A stretch of 64,000 bases of DNA, taken from contig NZ_JAGQBH010000009.1 of the NCBI RefSeq assembly GCF_024345535.1, positions 1 through 64,000 of the forward strand, given 5' to 3'. The notes under the pieces are model-generated. The model saw nothing but the letters and a program-made list of their open reading frames with translations. It had not been told where the DNA came from and made no database searches. Made by a program: the position numbers and the translations under genes. Positions 34,843-43,386 of this stretch are shown here, piece by piece (position 1 is the stretch's first letter; every line of letters begins with the position of its first letter). The DNA comes from Cyanobium sp. N.Huapi 1H5. GTDB lineage: Bacteria; Cyanobacteriota; Cyanobacteriia; PCC-6307; Cyanobiaceae.

Positions 34843-37770
34843 ATGGCTGCGATGCTCGCCGAGCCGCCCGGCACCCTGGAAGATTCCACCGCCTCCCTGA
34901 CGGAGCTGCGGCGCCCTGGGCTGGTGGGCCGCCTGGAGGGCTGGAGCCCCGAGGGCGGCCTCAGCGGCTGGGCGTGCGCCTGGCCCCTGCACGCCCAGGC
35001 GGCCCCCCTGCGCCTGCACCTGGTGCTCGAGGATCTGCTCGATCCCGGCCAGCGACGGGTCATCGCCGAGCTGATGGCCGTCCAGGCACGGCCCGACCTG
35101 CTCGCCCTGGGCATCGAGCAGCCCTGCGGCTTCCGGTTCTGGTGGGGCCCCACCCACCCCCTGCCGCCCTTCTCCCAGGGGCTGGTGCTGCGGGTCCTCG
35201 CTGAGGGGACCGGGACCGAACTGCCCGGCAGTCCCCTGCGGCTCGATGCCGCCACCCACGGGCGGATCGAGCACCAGCGCCGCCACGGTCCCATCCGCGA
35301 AGGCGCCCTCACCCAGCTGCAGATGCCGCTCCTGCACGGCTGGGGCCGCGGCGCCGAGCCCCTGCAGCTGCGCCTCGACGGCGGCACCTGCCTGCCCATC
35401 GCGCCCCCCGAGCCGCTGCCTGAGGGTCCCTGGCCGTTCCAGCTGCTGCTCCCCGCCGCCCTCGCCGACGGCGCCGTGCACCATCTCCAACTGGAGACTG
35501 CCGCCGGCCTGGTGCTGGATCAGCGCTTCGAGCTGCTGCCCTTCCATCTCACCCCCTGGGCGGCCCTGCAGCGGCACGCCCGGCCCCCGTTTCCCGACGA
35601 GCTCTCCCCCCTCGCCCGCGAGCGCTACCGCAGCCTGCGCACCTGGCTCGCCTGGGCCGACACCTACGGCACGCCCCTGCCCCCCGACCTGCCCCTGCTG
35701 CAGCGCCTGCTCGAACTTCCCCTGCCCCGCACGGAAGGGGCGCCGGTGGCCGTCGGCCCCAGCGAACCGGGACCCGACGGCAGCGCCACGACCCGCCAAC
35801 CCCTGCGGCTGCCGATCGCGGCGGATCCGCGCGTGTCGATCGTGATCCCGGTGCACAACCAGTACGGCGTCACCCGCCGCTGCCTGGCGGCCATCGCCTA
35901 CGCCCCCACCCGCATCCCGTTCGAGATCGTGGTGGTCGACGACGGCTCCAGCGACGGCACCGCCGAGGCCCTGGCCGCCGACGCCCCCGGCGTGCGCCTG
36001 ATCCGCCACGACTTCGCCCGCGGCTTCAACCAGGCCTGCTGCAGCGGCGCCGCCGCCGCCCGCGCCCCCGTCCTGGTGCTGCTCAACAACGACACCGAAC
36101 CCTGCGCCGGCTGGCTGGAGGAGCTGCTCGATCCCTTCGAGCGCTGGGCCGACACCGGCCTGGTGGGGGCCCAGCTGATCTACCCCGACGGCACCCTGCA
36201 GGAAGCCGGCGGCATCGTCTGGGGCAACGGCGAACCCTGGAACTACGGCCGTGGCGGCAACCCCCACGACCCCCGCGTCGCCTACGCCCGCCAGGTGGAC
36301 TACGTCAGCGCCGCCGCCCTCGCCATCCCCCTGGAGCTCTGGAAGCGGATCGGTGGCTTCAGCCCGGAATTCTCCCCCGCCTACTACGAGGACACCGACC
36401 TGGCCTTCAAGGTGCGCCAGGCCGGCCACACCGTGCGCTACAGCCCCCTGGCCCGGGTGATCCACCACGAGGGCCTCAGCTGCGGCACCGACACCGCGGC
36501 CACCAGCGGGCTCAAACGCTTCCAGGCGGTCCACGGGCCCGTCTTCCAGCAGAAGTGGGCCGCCGCCTTCGAGGGCAGCCGCGAGCCCGGCCACGCCGCC
36601 GCCGAAACCATCAAGGACCGCGGCATCCTCGGCCGCGCCCTCTGCCTCGATCAGGAAACCCCCCGGCCCGACCGCGATGCCGGCAGCCATGCGGCCCTGG
36701 TCGAGATGGGGCTGCTTCAGGAGCTGGGCTGGAAGGTCACCCTTCTGCCCCTCAACCTGGCCTGGCTGGCCAGCTACAGCGAGGAACTCCAGCGCCGCGG
36801 CATCGAGCTGATCCATGCCCCGTTCGTGCTCTCGCTCGAGGCGTTCCTGCGGGAGCGGGGCCGGGAGTTCGAGCTCATTTATCTCACCCGCCACACCGTG
36901 GCGGCCCAGGCCCTGCCGCTGATCCATCGCTATGCCCCCCAGGCCCGGCTGATCTTCTGCAACGCCGACCTGCACCACCTGCGCCAGCTACGCGCCGCCC
37001 GCGCCGAGGGACTCGAGGGCGACGCCGCCCGCCGCGCCCTTGAGGCGGTGGAGGAGGTGAAGCGCCAGGAGCTGGCGGTGATGCGCGAGGTCCATCTCAC
37101 CTTCAGCTATTCGGAGGTGGAACGGGCGGTGATCGAGGCCGAAACCCTCGGCGAGGCCGCCACCGCCCCCTGCCCCTGGGTGGTGCAGGGCCCGGAGGCG
37201 TCCGCCCCCCTCGAGGGCCGCAGCGGCCTCGCCTTCCTGGGCAGCTACGGCCACCCCCCCAACCGGGACGCCGTCGAGGCCTTCCTGGTCCAGGTGTGGC
37301 CCCTGCTGCTCGAGCAGCGGCCGGAGCTGCGCCTGCATCTCTATGGCAGCGGCCTGGACGACTCCACCGCTGCCCGCTGGGGCGCCGAAGCCGGGGTGAT
37401 CGTCGAGGGCTGGGTCGCCGATCCCGCCACCGTGTACGCCCGCCATCGCCTGTTCGTGGCCCCGCTGCGCTCCGGCGCCGGCCTCAAGGGCAAGGTGGTG
37501 GCCGCCGCCGCCCACGGCATCCCCCAGGTGCTCAGCCCCCTGGCCGCCGAGGCCACCGGCCTGCGCCATGGCCAGGAGGTGCTGGTCGCCCGCAGCCCCG
37601 ACGACTGGTGCCAGGCCGTCCTCCGGCTCGACAGCGACGACGACGCCTGGCGCGCCATGGGTGCCGCCGCCTTCACCTATGCCCGGGACACCTGGAGCCG
37701 GGAGCGCGGCCTGGGCCTGATGGCCGATGCCCTGGCCCGCCTCGATCTGCCCCACCGGAGGCCCGCGTGA
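34843..37770 (+). CDS. Two-catalytic-domain glycosyltransferase (GT2 + GT4-like)
   Basis: 975 residues. About 20-130 form a beta-rich domain (GWSPEGGLSGWACAW, ARPDLLALGIEQPCGFRF) often fused to transferases. A GT2 domain runs from ~330 (RVSIVIPVHNQYG, FEIVVVDDGSSDGT, the metal motif LLNNDTEP, YYEDTDLAFKVRQAG). From ~605 comes a GT-B domain (LDQETPRPDRDAGS, then GLAFLGSYGHPPNRDAV, LFVAPLRSGAGLKGK). Two active sites in one chain could add two sugars in turn. An ATG at 34852 is an alternative start. It opens the secretion operon: its stop overlaps the next ATG (TGATG). Confidence 0.85.
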   Translation: MAAMLAEPPGTLEDSTASLTELRRPGLVGRLEGWSPEGGLSGWACAWPLHAQAAPLRLHLVLEDLLDPGQRRVIAELMAVQARPDLLALGIEQPCGFRFWWGPTHPLPPFSQGLVLRVLAEGTGTELPGSPLRLDAATHGRIEHQRRHGPIREGALTQLQMPLLHGWGRGAEPLQLRLDGGTCLPIAPPEPLPEGPWPFQLLLPAALADGAVHHLQLETAAGLVLDQRFELLPFHLTPWAALQRHARPPFPDELSPLARERYRSLRTWLAWADTYGTPLPPDLPLLQRLLELPLPRTEGAPVAVGPSEPGPDGSATTRQPLRLPIAADPRVSIVIPVHNQYGVTRRCLAAIAYAPTRIPFEIVVVDDGSSDGTAEALAADAPGVRLIRHDFARGFNQACCSGAAAARAPVLVLLNNDTEPCAGWLEELLDPFERWADTGLVGAQLIYPDGTLQEAGGIVWGNGEPWNYGRGGNPHDPRVAYARQVDYVSAAALAIPLELWKRIGGFSPEFSPAYYEDTDLAFKVRQAGHTVRYSPLARVIHHEGLSCGTDTAATSGLKRFQAVHGPVFQQKWAAAFEGSREPGHAAAETIKDRGILGRALCLDQETPRPDRDAGSHAALVEMGLLQELGWKVTLLPLNLAWLASYSEELQRRGIELIHAPFVLSLEAFLRERGREFELIYLTRHTVAAQALPLIHRYAPQARLIFCNADLHHLRQLRAARAEGLEGDAARRALEAVEEVKRQELAVMREVHLTFSYSEVERAVIEAETLGEAATAPCPWVVQGPEASAPLEGRSGLAFLGSYGHPPNRDAVEAFLVQVWPLLLEQRPELRLHLYGSGLDDSTAARWGAEAGVIVEGWVADPATVYARHRLFVAPLRSGAGLKGKVVAAAAHGIPQVLSPLAAEATGLRHGQEVLVARSPDDWCQAVLRLDSDDDAWRAMGAAAFTYARDTWSRERGLGLMADALARLDLPHRRPA

Positions 37771-38600
37771 TGAGCACCGCCCGCGACACCCTGCCCGAAC
37801 CCCTCTCCGGCCTGCGGGAGCCGGCCGTGGTGGAGCTGCCCCCCGGCCGCCCCTGGCTGGCCCTCTCCGAACTCAACCGCCTGATCCGCCAGCAGGGCCA
37901 GGCCCGGCCCCTGGCCCGGGCCTGGGTGCTCGACCAGCTCGTGCACGCCATTCCCCTGCCCATCGAGGAGGAGAAGGCCCTGATGGCGGCGTTCCTGGAG
38001 CGCCGCGGCATCACCGACGACGACCAGGTGCCGGGCTGGCTGGAGGAGCGCGGCCTGGTCTTCGACGACCTTCGCATCCTCGCCACCCAGAAGCGGCGCC
38101 TGCAGCGCCTGGTGCGCAGCCGCTGGAACGAGGAGGTGGAGGTGCGCTTCCTGCAGCGCAAGCCCGAGCTCGACCAGGTGGTCTATTCGCTGCTGCGGGT
38201 CGAGAGCGAGGACCTCGCCGCCGAGCTCCATCACCAGATCGCCGAAGGGGAAGCCGACTTCGCCGATCTCGCCCCGCTCCACTCCAGCGGGCCCGAGCGC
38301 CACTGCCGTGGCCAGATCGGCCCCCTGCCCCTGGCCACCGGCCACCAGAGCCTGGTGAGCCGCCTGCGCCGCGGCCGCCCCGGCCAGCTGTTCGACCCCT
38401 TCGAGGCCGGCGACAGCTGGGTGGTGCTGCGGCTGGAACAGTTCCTGCCGGCGGAGTTGAACGCCCCCACCAGGGAACGCATGATGGGCGAACTCTTCGA
38501 GGAATGGCTCGAGCAGCGGGTGCGCCTCCTCCTCGAAGGCCAGTCGCTGCCGCCCCTCGACGCGATGCTCGCCCTGCTGCAGGAGGACGGCACCCCATGA
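37770..38600 (+). CDS. Parvulin-type peptidylprolyl isomerase
   Basis: 276 residues. The N-terminal ~135 form a SurA-like helical part (LSELNRLIRQQGQARPLARAWVLDQ); residues ~140-250 form the parvulin domain (VRFLQRKPELDQVVYSLLRV, EGEADFADLAPLHSS, GQIGPLPL, PGQLFDPFEAGDSWVVLRLEQ). Such isomerases help fold exported proteins. No clear signal peptide is seen, so it may act on cargo before export. It overlaps the upstream stop by 1 nt and the ABC transporter start by 4 nt (ATGA), firmly linking it to secretion. A GTG at 37767 is possible. Confidence 0.88.
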   Translation: MSTARDTLPEPLSGLREPAVVELPPGRPWLALSELNRLIRQQGQARPLARAWVLDQLVHAIPLPIEEEKALMAAFLERRGITDDDQVPGWLEERGLVFDDLRILATQKRRLQRLVRSRWNEEVEVRFLQRKPELDQVVYSLLRVESEDLAAELHHQIAEGEADFADLAPLHSSGPERHCRGQIGPLPLATGHQSLVSRLRRGRPGQLFDPFEAGDSWVVLRLEQFLPAELNAPTRERMMGELFEEWLEQRVRLLLEGQSLPPLDAMLALLQEDGTP

Positions 38601-41554
38601 CCTCCTCCCCCGGGGCCATCAGCGGCCTGCTGAACGACTTCAGCCCCTTCGACCGCCTGCCGCCCGCCCGCCGCGACGCGATCGATCCGCTGCTGGAGCC
38701 CCTCCGCTTCCGCATCGGCCAGACCGTCCTGCGCCCGGACGTGCTGCCCGAGGGCCTGCTGCTGCTCTGCAGCGGCCAGCTGCGCAGCCTCGGCCCCAGC
38801 CCCAACGGCCGGGGGCTGCGCACGATCGAACGCCTGGGTCCCGGTTCCCTGGCGGGCTGGGCCGGCCTGCTGCGCGGCGATCCCTGTGAACATCTGCGCG
38901 CCACCACCGACGTGGAGGCCCTGCAGCTCCCCGCCGCCGCTTTCCGCGACCTGCTTGGGGGCCATCCCGACTTCGCCGCCTGGTTCGCCAACCGGCCCAG
39001 CGCCGCCGAGCTCCACACCCTGCTGCTGGCCCTGGCGAAACGGGATCCCCTCGGTGAAGCTCTTCTCGACGACTGGCCCCTGCCCGCTGACCAGGTGCGT
39101 GTCCGCAGCCTGCGGCCCGGCGGCCCCACCGAGCTGGGCCTGCCCCCCGGTTTCCGCTGGTACGCCAGCAGTGGCCTGCCCCTGGCCGAGCCCTGGTCCG
39201 ACCGACCCCTGGCGGCCCCCGGCCCCGAGGCCCCCTGGCTGCGGCTGGTGGGCCTGGCCATCCCCCACGAGGCGGAAGCTCCGATCACCCTCGGCGCCGA
39301 TCCCCTCCCCCCGACCCTGCTCCCCAGCGTGGAGGGGGCCGCCGCCAGCTACGCCCCACCGGTGGAGCCCCCACCCCGTCGGGCCGCCGACCGCAGCGGC
39401 CAGCTGGTGCTGGGCCGGGCCAGCGGCCCCCGCGCCGTGCCCATCGCCCTCTGCCAGGCCCTGGCCGATTACTTCGGGGTGCCCCTCAACCGCGATGCCC
39501 TGGCCGATCAGGTGGACGCCATCCTGCAGCGCCAGGACCGGCTCAACCTGGTCAACATCGGCCAGATCATGGACACCCTGGGCCTGCGGGTGGTGCTTTC
39601 CCGGGTGCCCGCCAGCCGGCTGGGTCGGGTGCCCGCCCCGGCCCTCCTCCACCAGAACGGCCATTTCGGCCTGCTCGACGGCGTCGAAGCCGATGGCCGC
39701 GCCCGCCTGCTGGAAGCCGAGCTCGGCGCCCTGCTGGTGCCGGCCGAGGAGCTGGTCACCCACGAGGGGGGCCTGGTGGAGCTGCTGCTGTTCGACCGCA
39801 AGCCCGATGCCAAGCAGCGCCGCTTCGACTGGAGCTGGTATGCCCCCTTCCTGCGCCAGCACCGCCGCGAGCTGATTGAGGTGCTGGTGGCCTCGGTGGT
39901 CATCAACGCCCTGCGGCTCGTCTTCCCCCTCGGCCTGATGGTGCTGATCCAGAGCGTGGTGGCCAGCCGCAACATCGGCGCCCTGGTGAGCATCGCCAGC
40001 GTGATGCTGCTGGCCGCCCTGGTGGAGAGCATCTTCAAGACCCTGCGCAGCTTCCTGTTCACCGACCTGGCCAACCGGATCGACCTGGACGCCAAAGCGA
40101 CGATCCTCGACCACCTCGTACGCCTGCCCCAGGGCTTCTTCGATTCCCGCCCCGTGGGCAGGATCACCTTCTACTTCTCCCAGCTCGACCGCCTGCGCGA
40201 TTTCCTGCTCGGCCAGACCCTGCCCACCCTGGTGGATTTCGCCTTCAGCCTCATCTATATCGCGATCCTGTTCGCCATCAGTCCCCTGCTCACCCTGGTG
40301 ACCCTTGCCACCCTGCCCCTGATCGCCGCCGTGGGCCTGGTCAGCAATCCCCTGGTGCGCAGCCAGATCAACCGCACCATGGCCCAGGCCGTGCGGGCCT
40401 CCAGCTTCCTGACCGAGGCGATCACGGGTATCCAGACGATCAAATCCCAGAACGCCGAACTCAAGACCCGCTGGGAATTCCAGAACCGCTACGCCGCCTA
40501 CATCGGTGAGGATTTCAAGCTCAAGGTGACCCGCGAATCGATCGCCAACCTCTCCAACTTCCTCAGCAACCTGGGGCAGCTGGTGGTGATCGCCGTGGCG
40601 ATCTGGCTGATCATCAAGGGCGACCTCAGCCTCGCCGCCCTGTTCGGCTTCAACATCCTTTCCGGCTACATCCGCCAACCCCTGGTGCAGCTGGTGGGCA
40701 CCTGGCAGGACTTCCAGTTCAACACCCAGGCCCTGCGGATGGTGGCCGATGTGGTCGACCGCGACACCGAGCAGACCCGCGAGCAGGCCAGCAACATTCC
40801 CCTGCCCCCGCTCCAGGGCCGCGTCCAGTTCGTGGATGTGGGCTTCCGCTTCAGCGACCAGGGCCCCCTGGTGCTCGACGGGGTGGATCTGGAGATCCCC
40901 GCCGGCTCCTTCGTGGGCCTGGTGGGCGGCTCCGGCAGCGGCAAATCCACCCTGCTCAAGCTGCTCTCCCGCTTCTACGCGCCGGAGCGGGGCAGCGTCC
41001 TGATCGATGGCCTGGACATCGGCAAGGTGGAGCTCTATTCCCTGCGCCGGCAGATCGGTGTGGTGCCCCAGGATTCGCTCCTCTTCGACGGCACCATCCG
41101 CGAGAACCTGCTGATGGTGAAACCCGATGCCACCGCCGCCGAGATGATCCGCGCCGCCCGCATCGCCTGCGCCCACGACTTCATCATGCAGATGCCCCAG
41201 GGCTACAACTCCAGCGTCGGCGAACGGGGCGCCGGCCTCTCCGGCGGCCAGCGCCAGCGCCTCGCCCTGGCCCGGGCCGTGCTCCAGAACCCCCGCCTGC
41301 TGATCCTCGACGAAGCCACCAGCGCCCTGGATGCCACCACGGAGCGCCAGGTGTGCATCAACCTGTTCGAGGCCTTCCGGGGTCGCACGGTCTTCTTCAT
41401 CACCCACCGCCTTTCCACCGTCCAGCCCGCCGATCTGATCGTGCTGATGGACAAGGGCGCCGTGATGGAGAAGGGCAGCCACCGCCAGCTGATGCAGCTG
41501 CGCGGCTGGTACTACGCCCTCTACCGCAGCCAGAACCAGGAGGGACTCAGCTGA
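38597..41554 (+). CDS. Type I secretion ABC exporter with cNMP-like and degenerate C39 domains
   Basis: 985 residues: a cyclic-nucleotide-binding-like domain (about 15-140; FRIGQTVLRPD, GSLAGWAGLLRGDP), a C39-like domain (~275-405), transmembrane domain (~415-700) and ATPase (~740-985; Walker A GGSGSGKS ~776, signature LSGGQRQR ~880, Walker B LLILDEATSALD). In the C39 domain the place of the catalytic Cys, 13 residues before YFG's Gly, is Val, while the His segment GHFGLLDG is kept; so it probably binds cargo without cutting it, as in HlyB. The predicted partner is the HlyD protein next door. No TolC gene is in the window. Confidence 0.93.
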   Translation: MTSSPGAISGLLNDFSPFDRLPPARRDAIDPLLEPLRFRIGQTVLRPDVLPEGLLLLCSGQLRSLGPSPNGRGLRTIERLGPGSLAGWAGLLRGDPCEHLRATTDVEALQLPAAAFRDLLGGHPDFAAWFANRPSAAELHTLLLALAKRDPLGEALLDDWPLPADQVRVRSLRPGGPTELGLPPGFRWYASSGLPLAEPWSDRPLAAPGPEAPWLRLVGLAIPHEAEAPITLGADPLPPTLLPSVEGAAASYAPPVEPPPRRAADRSGQLVLGRASGPRAVPIALCQALADYFGVPLNRDALADQVDAILQRQDRLNLVNIGQIMDTLGLRVVLSRVPASRLGRVPAPALLHQNGHFGLLDGVEADGRARLLEAELGALLVPAEELVTHEGGLVELLLFDRKPDAKQRRFDWSWYAPFLRQHRRELIEVLVASVVINALRLVFPLGLMVLIQSVVASRNIGALVSIASVMLLAALVESIFKTLRSFLFTDLANRIDLDAKATILDHLVRLPQGFFDSRPVGRITFYFSQLDRLRDFLLGQTLPTLVDFAFSLIYIAILFAISPLLTLVTLATLPLIAAVGLVSNPLVRSQINRTMAQAVRASSFLTEAITGIQTIKSQNAELKTRWEFQNRYAAYIGEDFKLKVTRESIANLSNFLSNLGQLVVIAVAIWLIIKGDLSLAALFGFNILSGYIRQPLVQLVGTWQDFQFNTQALRMVADVVDRDTEQTREQASNIPLPPLQGRVQFVDVGFRFSDQGPLVLDGVDLEIPAGSFVGLVGGSGSGKSTLLKLLSRFYAPERGSVLIDGLDIGKVELYSLRRQIGVVPQDSLLFDGTIRENLLMVKPDATAAEMIRAARIACAHDFIMQMPQGYNSSVGERGAGLSGGQRQRLALARAVLQNPRLLILDEATSALDATTERQVCINLFEAFRGRTVFFITHRLSTVQPADLIVLMDKGAVMEKGSHRQLMQLRGWYYALYRSQNQEGLS

Positions 41555-43098
41555 TGGCCACCCCACCCCGCTCCGCCGATCCCGCCTCCCGCCTGGTGGC
41601 CCTGATGGAGGACTGCGTCGGCTGGCTGCGCTCCCCCCGGGCCAGCCGCCGCCCGGTGATGCCGGTGCGGGTCGACCTGGTGGGCCGGAACGCCCCGCCC
41701 AGCGCGGCTTCCCCCGGGGTGGCCCCACCAGCCGTGACCACCCCCGGGGCCCCGGCCGAGGGGGTCCCCGTGGCGGCCCCGGAGGCCGACCACCCCTTCG
41801 GTGCCGGCCTGGCGGCCGCCGACGGCGACGCACCGCGGGAATGGTCGTTCCGGGAGACGGTGGTGCTGCGCAAGAGCCGCCGCAGCTCCAGCCTGCTGGT
41901 CTGGGCCGGGGTGGGGGGCGTGGTGGCCCTCGGCCTCTGGAGCGTCACCGCGCCGATCGCCGAAACCGTGGCGGTCCCGGGCAAGCTCGAACCCTCCACC
42001 ACCGTCAAGGACGTGGATTCGCCCGTCCCCGGCGTGGTGGAGGCCGTGCTGGTGAAGGAGGGCCAGTCGGTGAAGAAGGGCCAGCCCCTGATCCGCTTCG
42101 ACCTGCGCGAGCCCCGCAGCAAGCTGGCCGCCGCCGAGAGCATCCGCGAGCGGCTGCTCAACGAGAACCTCGTCGCCCGCGCCACCCTCGGCGAGGACAC
42201 CGCCACCGCCGGCCTCACCGCCAACCAGCGCAGCCAGCTGCAGGATCGTGCCCGCGAACTCAACAGCCGCCTGGAGGCCGCCCGCGAGGAGCTGGCCAAG
42301 AGCAGCACCCGCCTGGCCGGCTACCGCGATTCCCTGCGCATCTACAGCGACATCGAGCGCCGCTACCAGTCCCTGGTGCGCGACGGCGCCGTCAGCGAGG
42401 TGCAGCTGCTCGAGGCCCGCAACCGGATGCAGGACCTGCAGACCAGCGTGGCCGAGGAGGAACGCGAGATTGCCCGGCTGCGCTCCCAGCTGGTCAACAC
42501 CGGCTCCGGCACCGACGTGGAGCTGCGCACCACGATCGAGACCAACCTGCGCCAGATCAGCGATCTCGACGCCCAGATCCGCCAGGCCCGCCTGCAGATC
42601 CAGTACGGCGTGCTGACCGCTCCCACCGATGGCCTGGTGTTCGACGTCGAGGCCAGTGCCGGCACCGTGGTCGGCGCCACCGAGACCACCCCGCTGCTGA
42701 AGGTGGTGCCCCAGGACTCCCTGCGGGCCAAGGTCTACCTGCCCAACAAGGCCATCGGCTTCGTCCAGGTGGGCCAGAGCGCCGACCTCTCGATCGAGAC
42801 CTTCCCCGCCAACAGCTTCGGCTACGTGCCGGCCACGGTGCAACGCATCGGCTCCGATGCCCTCACCCCCGAGGAGCAGACCCAGGTGCTCGGCACCCAG
42901 GCGGAGGGCCTCCACTTCCCGGTCATCCTCCAGCTCCGGCGCCAGACCATCCCCCTGCCCGACAAGGGCAGCGTGCCGCTCCAGGCCGGCATGGCCCTCA
43001 CCGCCGACATCAAGCTGCGGGAACGGCGCGTGATCAGCCTGCTGACCGGCCTGTTCGAGGATCAGCGCCGCAACCTCCAGCGCCTGCGATCCAATTGA
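41554..43098 (+). CDS. HlyD-family membrane fusion protein (type I secretion adaptor)
   Basis: 514 residues: a ~105-residue cytoplasmic Pro-rich lead, one membrane helix (~109-130, LLVWAGVGGVVALGLWSV), a lipoyl/biotinyl-like domain (VEAVLVKEGQSVKKGQPLIRFD), a long coiled coil (~190-335, with RELNSRLEAAREELAKSS) and a beta-barrel (RAKVYLPNKAIGFVQVGQ). This is the standard adaptor that joins the ABC exporter to an outer-membrane channel. Its ATG overlaps the exporter's stop (TGATG), and its own stop overlaps the TTG of the next gene. The N-terminal lead is longer than usual. Confidence 0.94.
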   Translation: MATPPRSADPASRLVALMEDCVGWLRSPRASRRPVMPVRVDLVGRNAPPSAASPGVAPPAVTTPGAPAEGVPVAAPEADHPFGAGLAAADGDAPREWSFRETVVLRKSRRSSSLLVWAGVGGVVALGLWSVTAPIAETVAVPGKLEPSTTVKDVDSPVPGVVEAVLVKEGQSVKKGQPLIRFDLREPRSKLAAAESIRERLLNENLVARATLGEDTATAGLTANQRSQLQDRARELNSRLEAAREELAKSSTRLAGYRDSLRIYSDIERRYQSLVRDGAVSEVQLLEARNRMQDLQTSVAEEEREIARLRSQLVNTGSGTDVELRTTIETNLRQISDLDAQIRQARLQIQYGVLTAPTDGLVFDVEASAGTVVGATETTPLLKVVPQDSLRAKVYLPNKAIGFVQVGQSADLSIETFPANSFGYVPATVQRIGSDALTPEEQTQVLGTQAEGLHFPVILQLRRQTIPLPDKGSVPLQAGMALTADIKLRERRVISLLTGLFEDQRRNLQRLRSN

Positions 43099-43370
43099 GC
43101 ACCAGGCCCCAGGGCGACTGGTGGCGCTTCGTGCCACCCGAGCAGCGCCGGCGCCGGCGCTTCAAGGCCTGGCGGCTGCGCTGCAAGGAGCGGCTCCGGC
43201 AGCGCTGGCTGGCCGTCACCATCGCCTTCCTGGCCTACGGGCTGGTGCTGCTGTGGCTGGTGCTGCACCTGCCGCCGGTGGTGACCCTGCTCGCCCTGGC
43301 CCCGATGCTGCTGGTGCCGCTGCTTGGCTACCTCACCTACTGGCTGCTGTGGAAGGAGTTCCACGAATGA
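43095..43370 (+). CDS. Small membrane protein at the end of the secretion operon
   Basis: 91 residues from a TTG that overlaps the HlyD-gene stop (TTGA). A strongly basic stretch (PPEQRRRRRFKAWRLRCKERLRQ, quoted by parts: RRRRRF, RLRQRW) precedes two hydrophobic segments (~40-58 and 63-85) with a short loop. The charge pattern puts the N-terminus in the cytoplasm. No family recognised. The tight coupling suggests an accessory of the exporter. No upstream ATG or GTG is available without a large overlap. Confidence 0.65.
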   Translation: MSTRPQGDWWRFVPPEQRRRRRFKAWRLRCKERLRQRWLAVTIAFLAYGLVLLWLVLHLPPVVTLLALAPMLLVPLLGYLTYWLLWKEFHE

Positions 43371-43386
43371 GGCGGGGCCGCTGGCC

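Noticed and set aside
38231-41833. Minus-strand open frame of ~1200 codons opposite the ABC exporter
   Set aside because: Shadow of the exporter gene; composition is unlike protein and the plus strand has all ABC motifs.
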